64,000 nt of DNA from NCBI GenBank assembly GCA_930367215.1, contig OV884060.1, positions 211,361,253-211,425,252 on the forward strand, written 5' to 3'. The notes beneath the pieces were generated by a model. The model did no database searches and was not told where the DNA came from. It saw only the letters and a list, made by a program, of their open reading frames with translations. A program made the translations under genes and the position numbers. Each line of letters begins with the position of its first letter. The first letter of the stretch is position 1. This document shows positions 20,991 to 31,315 of this stretch, one piece after another. This stretch comes from Pollenia angustigena (taxonomy: Eukaryota; Arthropoda; Insecta; Diptera; Polleniidae).

Positions 20991-21780
20991 CTATTAACAC
21001 CGGGACAAAACTAGTGCCGCCCCCCATTCCTTTGCAACAACGCTGTAAGACCAGGGGGGTTACTGCGTATTTCGATTAGGAAGAAATCATTTACGAGTTC
21101 GAACAATTTGTACTGTGTATAACGATTTTCGCAATTTTAAGAAACGATGATAGAGGTTGTATTTTTAAAAAAAATGGGAAATTTGATTAAAACGTTTGGT
21201 TCGTATTAGAGAGTGGCTGTTAAGAAAGGGATTTTTCGCTTTGAATAAAGTATAAAAAACGTCCGTTTATTCGAAACATTCGTAATACACAGTACAAATT
21301 GTTCGAATTCGTAAATGATTTCTTTCGAAAGACGCGGTAACCCCCCAGAGTTCCTAACGTTCTATGGGTCACAGCACCTTGTTCCAATGCAACTCTATAC
21401 CGAGCAATAACTTACTCTTTCCGTGAATTGGTCATTTACCATAACCACCATGTTGCTTCACGAGGGGCCACACCAGCAGTCAGGCTGGAACTAAAGTTCC
21501 AGAGGTTTCTGACTCCCATGGTACCAGATAAAAACTCTGGTCGGCAGTGTAGCCTAAGCTACTGGCAAATATCACTCAAAATAGTCCAGGACCAGTGACC
21601 CAATAGCTGCCACGTAAATAACACGAACATCCACCTAAAAGGAACAAAAACAGCAGTAAAAGCAAAGCACAATGAGAAGCCGCCCTCACGAGCAATGCAC
21701 GTCCATCAATGACCACATAAACAAACATCAACCCTAGAAAGAAAGGCATATAATACCAAACTTGTCATGTGATAGTTCAT
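20991..21780. other. GC-richer island of unassigned origin, split by a MITE
   Basis: Its composition differs sharply from its surroundings (for example GTGCCGCCCCCCATTCC near 21015, and 21350-21720). No long ORF is present. It may be the 5' region of a retroelement or another old insertion. The MITE at 21056-21346 lies within it. Confidence 0.4.
21056..21346. mobile_element. MITE with GGGGGTTACCGCG-type ends
   Basis: The left end GGGGTTACTGCGTATTTCGA and the right complement (CGCGGTAACCCCC) enclose about 290 bp. Subterminal arms share ATCATTTACGAGTTCGAACA. CAG flanks both sides and is a possible 3-bp duplication. There is no ORF. Confidence 0.75.
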
Positions 21781-22049
21781 AAGTGGTCGGGACCGGTTCT
21801 AATTTTTAAACTTTATATAAAGCGGATTTGTCACTTGAACATGGTGATACTTTGGAACATGTCACTGAATTAACCTGAATGAACAAATGCAATTTCGGCT
21901 AAAATAATGAAGGTCTTAGATTTTGTCCCGTGTGAACCATGTTAGTACGATAGATCTTCATATAAAGTAAAAGAACCAGATAGAGTCACCCACTATCAGC
22001 ACAAAATTCAGTCACATGACAAGTTTTTTTGTCAAATTCCTTTCCTCTA

Positions 22050-22984
22050 CACTGAAAGAAAAATGCTTCATATATTTAATGAATCATTTTCATAAAAAAG
22101 TTTTCCTTGGGTAAATGAAAATGTTCATTGTCTAAGTGGAATTTCATAGGTTTGATGAAGTATTTTCGTTAAAATCGCTTCATTAGATTTCGTAATTACG
22201 TTAAAAATTTTCATTGGATATATGAAAACTTAAGGTTGTCCAAGTAAAACAAAAAATTTTAATTGGGAACTTAAAAAAACAATATACAAACATAACTATA
22301 TTCATAAATTAATACAAAATTATAGTTTCCTTAAAAAAATGTTTAATTGTTATTTAAAAAATGTAAGATTTAATAACTTCATACATCTAATGTTACATGT
22401 ATGCCATTAAATTTATGAAATCAAAAAATTTTTTTATAAAAGCAACATATTTCAATAATTGCCTTCATAAATTTAAATTTTCATTATGACAATAAAAATG
22501 TCATTATAGTAATGAAACAAAAACTTTCAATCCATTTTCAATCAACGTTGTTATTGTTACTATGGACAATTTAATCTCATATTTACGGTCTTAATTGAGA
22601 AAAAAACATAGTTTTTTTATACAAAAACTACACTGCCCCGGTAGACTAGCTGGTAGTGAGCTAGTCTATCAGCACCGAGGTTACATGTTCGAATCCCACC
22701 AGAGACAGAAAAAAAAAATAAAAAATAAAATAAAGTAAAATAAAATAAGAAAAAAGAAAAAAAAAATAAATAAAAAAAAAATAAAAAAAAAAAAAATTTT
22801 ACTTTATTGAAAGTATTCATCCAATGAATAATATTCATGGATCTAATGTAATGTTTCATTAAGTCCTTTTAATGAAACAGGTTTCATTGATCCAACGAAG
22901 CGCTGCATAGGTTCCTTTATAATGCAATTTTTCATGGGATTAATGTCAAAATTCGTTAGTATTGCGAAGAAAATTCTTTCAGTG
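22050..22984. mobile_element. TA-flanked MITE carrying a tRNA-like module (full copy A)
   Basis: The ends are CACTGAAAGAAAAATGCTTC and the complement CTTTCAGTG, with TA directly on both sides (22048-22049, 22985-22986). Length is 935 bp. The interior includes a tRNA-like module at 22634-22709 and an A-rich tract. Copy B at 51790-52715 is colinear along its whole length. A TA duplication fits Tc1/mariner-mobilised MITEs, but the mobilising family is not identified. The 80-residue minus-strand frame here is mostly F/L encoded by the A-rich tract. Confidence 0.85.
22634..22709 (+). other. tRNA-like module (copy 2)
   Basis: It has the same module as at 2124: GCCCCGGTAGACTAGCTGG, a 10-bp stem TAGACTAGCT/AGCTAGTCTA and a B-box-like ATGTTCGAATCCC. 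It is located at the same internal position as in the sister MITE, so it travels with the MITE. Not a functional tRNA: there is no credible anticodon arm. Confidence 0.65.
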
Positions 22985-23063
22985 TAGGGTTACTACACTC
23001 TTAACACATTATCACCTGTTAAGGGATAAGTTTTATTTTTACCCATCACAACTATTTTTTTTA

Positions 23064-23327
23064 TATCGACACCTAACCGCGAAAATAACGTAAGCGCCAA
23101 AAATCTAATTTTACAAGAGAGAGCTTTTTTTATTTTATTTCATATAAATTTTTTATGAAATTTGTCGCTTACAATAAAATTGTTCTTGCTATAAAATCGT
23201 AACGGTACCTTTTGTGACCATCACATTTTAGGAGATGATGCAAGTGTTGCCAATAAAGTCATGTTTTAAGAAAAACGAAAATTGAAAATCATGTCGCTTA
23301 CGTTATTTTCGCGATTAGGGCTCGATA
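23064..23327. mobile_element. MITE, TATCGA...CGCGAAAATAACG family
   Basis: Inverted ends contain CCTAACCGCGAAAATAACGT and the complement near 23300-23327. The interior shares TTGTCGCTTACAATAAAATT and GATGATGCAAGTGTTGCCAA with 60053-60634, a second copy. Confidence 0.75.
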
Positions 23328-23930
23328 CATTTTTTTTACTTTTATGTACGAAATAAACACTATTTTTGACAATTTGCAATTATGAATGCGACCCGCTCGC
23401 TCTAATGCACATACCGTGCTAAAAGTGCGTTGGGTGTAGGGTGTTTAATGGTTATGTTTGCCGACTACACAGTCTTTAATTTTTAATTTTACTCTGATGT
23501 GTGACAGCAAATGCAATAAAGTCCCTAATTTGTTAATCACCGTTTCTTTAGCTGTCATAAATTATTTTTGACCCTGAATTTTGCCAAAATTTTTAGTTCG
23601 TTTTAGACATTTTAAAAAAGATTTAAGAGAAGAGAAATTGCGAATTTATTACATAAAAGTCATTTGTAAATATTATGCCGAGATATATTATTTATTACAA
23701 ATAAATGTAGTCTAGAGTTACAGTTTCAAATCTACTAACAATTTGTCATAAAAAAACCAGAAATCTCTTAAATTTTTTAAATGAAAGAGCAAAATTTTGT
23801 GAAACAAAAATTAGCTTTCGAAAAGCTTTTTTCAAGCAGTTTAATTTAAAATAAAAAAAAAATAACAACAATAAGAAATTTATTTTTAAAAATAATAATA
23901 ATTATACTAGACTAAGGCACAGACACCTAC
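23328..23930. other. No recognised gene
   Basis: AT-rich DNA with no ORF or clear inverted repeat. Confidence 0.35.
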
Positions 23931-24588
23931 CAACAACGGTAACTGATCGTATTTGAAAACAGGCGGCCCGATCCAGCAGACAAACTGTCAGTCAGTCATG
24001 AATCGAAGACAGTTAAACGAACCGAATGTCTAAATGAATTTGTATGATAAAAATGGCCAAAAACAAAAAGCATACCAGCATTTAAAGAGCACGTAGGCAA
24101 GTTAACACAAATACTTTAACACTAAAACACAAACACATACTCACTCATTTATTAAGCTTTAAACAAACTGCACTTAACCACTTCAAATATGGCTTAAAAG
24201 ACGAAGACAAATAAGAAATAAAATACTCTCAAGTAGAAGGAAACACAAAAAAAAACAACAAACAACAAACAAAAAGAGTTAAGCAAAGTGTTTAAAGAAA
24301 CAACGGTGAGCGACTTAATGGATTTAAGTCATGAATTCAGTTGAGTCGCGTAAGTCATTGAGTGCGTTTGGTTACGAAAGAAGAAAAATTTCACAGTGGG
24401 TGGCTGGTTATAGTGACAAATTCAATTTTAAATTTATAAAAATATTCAATAAAATAGCAGAAAGTTTTTATAAAACGGAAAATGAATTTATAAATCACTT
24501 TTAGAATAAAAAAATCAATAAAAAAAAAAATAGAAAACGTTAAATAAATTAAAAAAAAATAAATTTAACAAAAAATTACAAAACAAAA
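23931..24588 (+). other. Candidate host 5' UTR exon ending at a splice donor
   Basis: Compared with its neighbours the first part is less AT-rich and lacks repeat landmarks. It contains TCAGTCAGTC (23988-23999), matching the fly initiator TCAGTY. It then becomes CAA/ACA-rich (CACACAAACACATACTCAC-like text), typical of fly 5' UTRs. A consensus donor AAAA|GTAAGT follows 24588. Alternative donors lie at 24305 (CG|GTGAGC) and near 24350. No coding sequence is implied. This is inference from composition and splice signals only, and it may equally be unannotated intergenic DNA. Confidence 0.3.
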
Positions 24589-24783
24589 GTAAGTTTAGTA
24601 AATTTACAAAAAAACAAAAAAAAAAAATTGGATTTTAAAGAAAAAAAAATTTAAAAAAAAACAGACATTGAATTGAAAAAAATAAAAATATGAATAAAAG
24701 AAAATTTTATTAAAATCCAAAAATAAATTGAATTAAAGAAAAACCAAGTTTTTTTGAAAAAAAGTACACTAACAAATCATAAA

Positions 24784-25767
24784 CAAGTAAGAGTGCTATA
24801 TTCGGCTATGCCGAATCTTAAATACCCTTCACCATGGTGCTAAAAGACACAAAGTTATATCAATAAATATATACGTTTATATGTACATATAAATATATAT
24901 TTGAACTTAGAACCAGTAGAGAGCGTATCTATTGAAATACCTTAGACCGCCCAACCTCTAACGCTCATTATCAAAAAGGCATTAAAACATAATAATAAAT
25001 ATATACGTTTAAATATATATTTGAACATAGAACCAGTAGAAAGCATGTCTATAGATATACCTGAGACCGCCCAACATCTAACGCATATTATCAAAATATA
25101 ACAACAAATATATACGTATAAATAAATATTTGAACATAGAACCAGTAGAAAGCGTGGCCATTAGAATACCTTAGACCGCCCAACCTCTAACGCATATGGC
25201 CAAAAAGGCATACAAATTAAATATATCAATAAATATATACGTATAAATACATATTTGAATATAGAACCAGTAGAAAGCGTGTCTAATGCAGTACCTTAGA
25301 CCGCCCAACCTCTAACGCCTCTTGCCAAAAAGTTATTTAAATGAAATACATTAAGTACGGCTATTCGTTTAATACACATTTCTGGTAAAAAAATGCGAAA
25401 AAAGTATTCAACACATTAAAATAAAATAAAAAATTAAACAGCAACAAGGGATTTTATGGGTAAAAATTAAATGCAACTGTGATTTTTTGCTCATATCTCA
25501 GTCATTTGTGAGCCGATCTGGCTGAATTTAAATAGCAAGCTATTCAGGTCTGTATGTGATATAAATATATAACAAACTAGCTCTTGCCATATCTGGGGTC
25601 TTCGGAAACCCCATTTCAACGGACAGAAGGATATTGGTAAATCAACCTTGCTACTTAATGGGACCCAGAGTATATATACTTTTAAAACTCTAACTTCAGT
25701 AATGTACAATTACAAACGGAATGACAAACTTTTATAAACCCTTTTCAGCCATGGTGAGGGGTATGAA
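24784..25767. mobile_element. Hairpin-ended dispersed element with central tandem repeats (family 3)
   Basis: It starts CAAGTAAGAGTGCTATATTC with a hairpin ATTCGGC/GCCGAAT (24799-24815), then AATACCCTTCACCATGG. It ends CAGCCATGGTGAGGGGTATG, so an inverted ACCCTTCACCATGG/CCATGGTGAGGGGT pair links the ends. The centre is a tandem array. Architecture matches 3480-6038 and 61131-63817. A related tail fragment lies at 31086-31310. There are no genes. Confidence 0.65.
24845..25335. repeat. Tandem array, four units of 109-125 bp
   Basis: GAACCAGTAGA recurs at about 24910, 25030, 25139 and 25264. Each unit also has AATATATACGT and AGACCGCCCAACCTCTAACG. Repeat differences are scattered point changes and short indels. 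Confidence 0.9.
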
Positions 25768-26960
25768 GAGAAATTGGACCATTATTTTCTAATTTAAACA
25801 AAATTTTTTGTTAAAATTTCTTTAAATTAAAAAAAAAATCATTTCAATTTTCAAAACAAATTTTTGCAACTGTAAAAAAAATTTTTAATTTAAAAAAAAG
25901 AATTTAAATTTTAAAAACGAATTTATTTAACTGAAAAAAAGTTTAATTTTCATTAAACACTTTTAAAAAAATTAAAAACAAAAACCGTTTAAATATTTCT
26001 TAAAAAAACACAGTGTAATTTTCCTGCCAGCAGTTTTATTATTATTTGTATATTTCTTATTTCCCAGAGAAAGAAAAACCTGTTGCCTGCTAAAAAAAAA
26101 AAAAAAAACTGGGACCCCTGTTACAAAAAATGTTTTTAATGCAACAAAATAAAAAAAATAATGGCAATTTTCTTCTTTTGAAAACGCAAAATGATATAAA
26201 AAGTGAAATTAATTTGTTTTGTAAACTTTAAAGGAAAAAAAGTAAAAAAAAAACAACTAAAAAGCTTTAAAACACATCAACTAACAAAAAATATAAAACA
26301 GAAATAAAAAATAAAAATAACGAAAAGCTTAAACGCTGTTAATCAATTGACAAAAACGGTTAAAAAAAATTTCCACTTAAAAAATTTTACGAACAAATAA
26401 AATAAAATTAAGCAAAAAATTAAAAAAAAACTATGTTTAAAAAGAAAATAATTTGTAAAATATTTTAAATTTCAGTTTTTCTATTTCAAGCGAAACGATT
26501 TGTTTAAAAAGTTGTACTAAACAAAGTCTTCTAGGGGAAGGGGAGAGGGGGAAAGCGATTGTATAGTTCGATTAAAACATAAAACCGTTCGAATTCATAT
26601 ACAGAAAAAAAATAAAAATTAATTTCATTTAAAAATTTTGTGATATCAATTAAAAAAATTAATTAAATTTACACAAATAAATAAATTAATTGTATCAATT
26701 AAATATTTTTTGATATTAACAGCATTTTCTGCGGAAATGTTGCTGATATAAGTAAAATTTTAATTCACTTGATTGAATAGCCTCGTCCCACTCGATCTTA
26801 TGAAGCCACATTTGCTGCTGAACGATGGTAGAAAGACCCTCTCGTTTTGTATATGAGTTTTAAAGTGTTATAATTAATATGCAATGAAAAACACATCTTC
26901 TGCCGCATTGCAGCCGCATTGCTAACGTTTTCGTTGTGCTTTTATCATCGAGCGACAAAA
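25768..26960. other. AT-rich stretch without recognised genes
   Basis: A- and T-homopolymer-rich. A G-rich tract GGGGAAGGGGAGAGGGGG lies at about 26535. 26640-26740 repeats AATTAA-rich words like those at 1-470. 26800-26960 may hold further BEL-like coding decay, but I cannot support it. Confidence 0.35.
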
Positions 26961-26964
26961 ATTA

Positions 26965-27480
26965 TGAATTTAATGAGTGATCTTGGGTAAAAGTTTTTAA
27001 AATCTGTTCTGAATTGGATGTCCATTTTCTAAGCTCAAATCCCCTCATATCCAAAATACTGATTAATTCTGCCCGTGCCACCAAAGCATCAGCAATTGAA
27101 TCTGCCGCAACTAGGGCATCGTCTACATACATTTTCTCCCGCTAGATTCTAGCGACTAACGGAAGACGTCGCTCTTCATCATTAGCCGACTGCAGAATGG
27201 TTCTAAGGGCCAAATATTAGGCACAATTTACGCTAAAAGTCACCGTTTTCAGTTGGTTATCAGCAATTTCTGCACTATCATCGCTATGAGAAACTATTTT
27301 CTGGAAGGGCCACTATGTGGGAGTCACAAAAATCTGCCGGTACATTTTTGAAATGTCCGCATCAAAGACAAACTGAAAAAATCGCCATTTCAAAATCAAA
27401 TTAACTATTTCAGCTTGCAAAATAGCGCCAGTTTACAACAAATCATTTAAAATCCTGCCATTTCCAGATGGATTTGTCTG
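26965..27480 (-). pseudogene. BEL/Pao retrotransposon reverse transcriptase relic
   Basis: Minus-strand reading shows ILNDLLYTGAILQAEI, a VFDADISKMYRQI block (motif A region), VTFSVNCA and the catalytic MYVDDALVAADS (about 27100-27132). GFELRKWTSNSEQIL follows. This order is characteristic of BEL/Pao RTs. At least three stops or shifts interrupt it (near 27325, 27225 and 27145). Only part of the RT is present, with no protease, RNase H, integrase or LTRs visible. Its upstream side is cut by the SINE at 27493-27833. Confidence 0.85.
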
Positions 27481-27492
27481 CTGTAACAGGTT

Positions 27493-27833
27493 CTAGGATA
27501 ATGTGATTGGCATCTGATGTAGCCTAGAAATAACGGCCTCCTTTTTTTGGCAAAATGGTAGGGAATCCTGATAATCTTTGATTCCTATAACCTTTTCCAG
27601 GTGATGGCGTCTGCATGACCTTTGTATTGTTGCTATCCTCTTTTCCAAGGGGGAGGGGGGGAGGTCAGAAGGCTTCTTAGATTGATTGTTTGGAGGGGGG
27701 ATAAAGTCACTTAATTTTTTTAAAACTCGAAAACCATAATATAATTCTTCGTCCTCCGCCAAAGATCGAACCTGGGGCGCTTGGTTTTGTAGGCACGTTT
27801 ATTAACTACTACACCACGCCGCCACGCTTATCA
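27493..27833 (-). mobile_element. SINE with tRNA-like head
   Basis: On the minus strand it begins GGCGGCGTGGTGTAGTAGTT, resembling an A box, and has CCCCAGGTTCGATC (B box) about 45 bp later, then GGCGGAGGACGAAG. A 260-bp body follows, including C-rich tracts. An 89-residue open frame through the body (27493-27762) is incidental. It lies at the junction of the BEL relic and a mariner relic. Confidence 0.65.
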
Positions 27834-27844
27834 ACATAATCCAG

Positions 27845-28395
27845 TGAAGTCACGTTACCCCACAGGAAATAATCGAGAGGTATTAAATCGCAGCTCTTTA
27901 GGGCAATTGACAGGTCCATTTCTCGAAATCAACTTTTTTTAATTTCAATAAGTTGGTGGTTGTGTTCGCCGTATGGCAAGTAGGGCAATGCCGTTGAACC
28001 ACATCTGGCCCAGATTAATGTCATCTACATTTCTAAAGAAAAAAATATTGATTATGGTGTAATAACGAACTCCATTGATCTCGTGATACGGTCCGGCTTC
28101 ACTTTTGAATTAGTAAGCAGCATTAAAGAGTGCCCTTTTAAGTCTGTTGTAGATTGATCTCACCCAATAGCGGCAATTTTGTTTTTTAACAAACCCGCTC
28201 GCCTAAAAATGAACCTGACCTCTGAGCACAACGGATTTTTAAAGTAAATTTTAATAAATTGGTAGCGTTGCTTAAGCGTAAATCTATTTGTGATGTTTTG
28301 CCAGAGTGTACTGATCATAAGTATCAAAAAGTAAGCGCAGTTTGACAGTTCGTTCGACAGCTAACCCATTCGTAAGTTCCATTTAGCTTAAAAGA
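27845..28395 (-). pseudogene. DD41D-type mariner relic
   Basis: Minus-strand pieces read GFVKKQNCRYW (about 28160-28200), INGVRYYTIINIFFF, DDINLGQMWF and, in a shifted frame, CPTCHTANTTTNLL. ISRNGPVNCP and a LDYF-like end follow. These align in order with the better preserved copy at 31428-32147. The N-terminal region is deleted: only 5' non-coding sequence with GACAGTTCGTTCGACAGCTA (28335-28360) precedes it, shared with 39083-39110. It is non-functional. Confidence 0.75.
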
Positions 28396-28627
28396 CACCC
28401 CTTACACAAGGTTAACATGGATACATGATACATGGGTCGACAGCTAATATTTGTAAGCGTAACAATTCGAAAAACTAACGCATCATATGCTCTTCAACTA
28501 TTGTGGAAAAAAGCATAAGCCACAGAGAGCAGCTAGAAACGAATGACTCCAGATGGTCCTGCAATAACTATAAAGTCAATGACCCGTAATCATAGACAAA
28601 AATAAAGTCGAGAAGTATACTTTAGAA

Positions 28628-29243
28628 CAGTGAAGGGCACACACATACTATCACATTTATGCTTGTGTTGACGAAATAACAACAAAGCAACCCTGCAAAT
28701 AAAATTGGACCACCTGACCCATTTTGATAAAATGGACTACTCCATGGACTAGTCCGATGTAATGCAAGCATGGACCATGCCATTGTTAAAAAGTGTTTGT
28801 AGTGAGACGACATGTCTTCGTTTTTTAACGACATGCTTTCGTGTTTAAACGACTTGAAAACTAATCCTCTTGAGTATACCATGGAGTAGTTTTAAAACTA
28901 CTCCTTACTGGTCCAAAGGTGGGTTATATACCATGGAGTAGTTTTAAAACTACTCCTTAGTGGTCCAAAGGTGGGTTATATGGTCCTCTCCTAGGACATC
29001 GTAATGTTAAATAGACCAGGTTTTTTCCATACGTTTGGGTTACTTGTGGACTAGTCCTGGTCCCTTGTGGACTACTCTTTACACGCGTGTTTGGACTGGT
29101 CCTATTATTTGCAGGGAACAGCCGAACGTACATTGTCACAGACCAAACAAAGAAGTTTATAGTGTACATGTGTCGACGTCACACAAGCAGCATTTTTATT
29201 CCTATGCACGCGTACATAGGATTTGCAAATGTGCCCTTCACTA
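28628..29243. mobile_element. hAT-like non-autonomous element, TSD CTTTAGAA
   Basis: The ends CAGTGAAGGGCACA and TGTGCCCTTCACTA are flanked by perfect CTTTAGAA octamers (28620-28627, 29244-29251). TIR form and 8-bp duplication fit hAT. Open frames inside (minus 28622-28882 and 28957-29169, plus 29035-29329) show no transposase motif. It contains two 52-bp tandem units with a palindrome (28877-28980). Confidence 0.85.
28877..28980. repeat. Two tandem 52-bp palindromic units
   Basis: Each unit contains GAGTAGTTTTAAAACTACTC, a perfect palindrome, followed by a GGTCCAAAGGTGGGTTATA word. The two units differ at about one base. Confidence 0.9.
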
Positions 29244-29689
29244 CTTTAGAAAAATTGTGTTCACAAGCATTTAAAGTAATTTTTAAGTTTAAAGTATACA
29301 TTATTTTGACCATGTGTATGGGCCAATAGTTTTAAGATCAGTAGTGGGTTTTCAATGGTAAACACGTGCTAAATGTCTATAGCACAAAGCAGTATCTGGT
29401 TTTCTATTGGTCTGTAGTACTGGTGAAAAGTCGATAGGGAATCAGTACAATTACAGTATTGACAGGGTATTTTCCAAAAAAAAAATCACTAAGACTTTTT
29501 AAAAACATATTTTTAAAATAAAGTCTTTTCAAAAAACCTTTTTTGAATCCAAAATTATGAAACAGGCACTCAGTGTCTTTTAAATGAAAGTTTTTTTTAG
29601 GAATTTTTTTGTTTGTAATAGAGAAACTGTTTTCTTTTTTTTTAATAAAATTAAAACCAATAAGTTTTACTTTATTTATGTGTAGTTAA

Positions 29690-29806
29690 TAGAACACGAG
29701 CGCCTTACTCGTCCGTTCAACTTACATTTAAAACAAAAACAAATTTCGAAATTTTGTTTTTGTTATAGATGTAAGTTGAACGGACGAGTGAGGCGCTCGT
29801 GTTCTA
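29690..29806. mobile_element. Palindromic MITE, TAA-flanked
   Basis: The ends TAGAACACGAGCGCCTTACT and its complement are nearly perfect. TAA is repeated at 29687-29689 and 29807-29809. Loop-side sequence AAACAAAAACAAATTTCG relates it to 19453-19589. Confidence 0.8.
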
Positions 29807-29901
29807 TAAACACCACATTAATAAACTCTTCAATTCTTCTGTATAAAACTCAAATTATTTTAAACTAAACCTAAAATTTAAATTATTTAAATTTCTTCCA
29901 G

Positions 29902-30038
29902 CTGAATAAAAAACAAAAAAAACCCTAATAATCTGGATTATTTCGTAATTAAACCAAAGTCTTCAGAGATTAAACAAAACATCTTAATAATTTGAAACAT
30001 AAATTTTCCAAAATTTCAAACAAAACAAAAATAAAAAG
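29902..30038 (+). other. Candidate non-coding exon between splice signals
   Basis: A 137-bp A-rich segment is preceded by a pyrimidine tract and acceptor ATTTCTTCCAG|CTG (AG at 29900-29901). It is followed by a strong donor AAAAAG|GTGAGTG (30039). It is not repeat-like and has no long ORF, so if real it would be a 5' UTR exon. It sits between the candidate at 23931-24588 and the start-codon exon at 36063-36392 on the same strand. No transcript evidence is available to me. Confidence 0.3.
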
Positions 30039-30039
30039 G

Positions 30040-30985
30040 TGAGTGTTTCTTTTAAGAAAATGTAGTTTTGAAAACTTTTAAATTATGTCCAACATTTTTA
30101 TATGATAAAAGTCAATTAATCAAATTAAATATTAAAATTTAAGCATATCGATGACAAGACAATTATTCTACATTTTAATTTGATTTGTTCCTTTTAAATG
30201 ATAAGGAAACAATTTTTTTTAGGAACATCTATTAATTCTTACTTAAAATAGAAATAAAATCTTGTTTAAAATTCTCTATCTGCACTCACTGTGTTAACAA
30301 TAATTTAAACACCGAAAAAAAAAATTCGTGAAATTCCTGTCCCCATTATTAGAAAGAAACCAACATTTAGCTCATAAACCAGATTGTTATTTTAATTTAT
30401 ACACTCACACTCTAAACCAAACAAACGAACGAACGCACACATATTTCGGTCTCCATAAAACAAATCAATAGTTAAATCATGACTTATTAACACACAAATA
30501 AAAAACCACATCTAACAACGACTGTTTTAAAAATAAATAATATATTCATAAATGAAGAAGCAAAAAAACTCAACAAAAAAAAAATCCAAAATAACCAAAA
30601 AAAATAATTTAAATAATTTTTGATTAAAAATAAATTTCAACAAAATTAACGAAATGTGAATATTTTAGTTAATTTTAAAGAAAAAAAAATTATACAAAAA
30701 GTAGCAAGCAAATTAACAAAAAGAGAGTAAATAGATGCTTTTTTGTGTTGTTAAAAAAGAGAGAATTTAAAAAAAACGAAAGACTTAAGAGACAAACCTT
30801 TTGATAATGTTAGCTAATAATTTTAGTAGTTATTGTTATTGTTTTGCCTTTGTTTTGAATAACAACATAAATTATTTAATAATAATAATTTTAACGTATA
30901 TCTTTGAGCAAATAACCTTGATAAGAAAAATAGCAACAGTGTTTGTTTTTAACTGGTATTTTGTAGTTTTACACCTTCTTTTATC
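30040..30985. other. AT-rich, UTR-like stretch without recognised gene
   Basis: 30270-30780 is A/CAA/ACA-rich in a way common in fly 5' UTRs, with an AACAAACGAACGAACGCACA stretch near 30420. No splice signal stands out and no ORF is credible. Confidence 0.3.
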
Positions 30986-31310
30986 AGCCCAATTATGAAT
31001 AAAAATCAGCTAAGAGTTTTTTCCCTTCTCCCGTTTTTTCTATTTAAATTCAGTTGTAAAAATGGGGAAAACCACTTTCGGGGAATCTCTATATAACAAG
31101 CTAGTCCCCATTATATCTTGGATCTTCAGAAGCTCTAATTCAATATACACACAAAACGACTCACATCGTTAAATAAACTTCTCTACTCTTAAGAACCTAA
31201 AATATAATCATAAACTGTAAACGGTCTGACATCAATATTGTAAAAAGTACAAACGAAATGACAAACTTATGTACACCCTTAACACCTGTGGTAAGCTAAA
31301 TTGTTTTCGC
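30986..31310. repeat. Fragments of a palindromic MITE and a hairpin-ended element
   Basis: 30986-31085 starts CAGCCCAATTATGAATAAAA and matches one arm of the MITE at 62647-62773. 31086-31310 matches the tail of the element at 24784-25767 (ATATAACAAGCTAGTC, GAAATGACAAACTTATG). Both are incomplete. Confidence 0.55.
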
Positions 31311-31315
31311 TTTTA

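Noticed and set aside
22617..22859. 80-residue open frame rich in Phe and Leu on the minus strand
   Set aside because: It is the translation of the A-rich tract behind the tRNA-like module and has no complexity or domain.
26965..27480. Endogenous virus
   Set aside because: The YVDD and LNDLLYTG context fits an ordinary BEL/Pao retrotransposon RT; no envelope or LTRs are visible.
27493..27762. 89-residue minus-strand frame that could be taken as a small protein or BEL coding
   Set aside because: It begins within the tRNA-like head of a SINE, and its sequence does not match the expected BEL residues beside LNDLLYTG.
28957..29329. Overlapping 70-80 residue frames around 29035-29329
   Set aside because: They lie in or across the ends of a hAT-like element on both strands and share no known domain.
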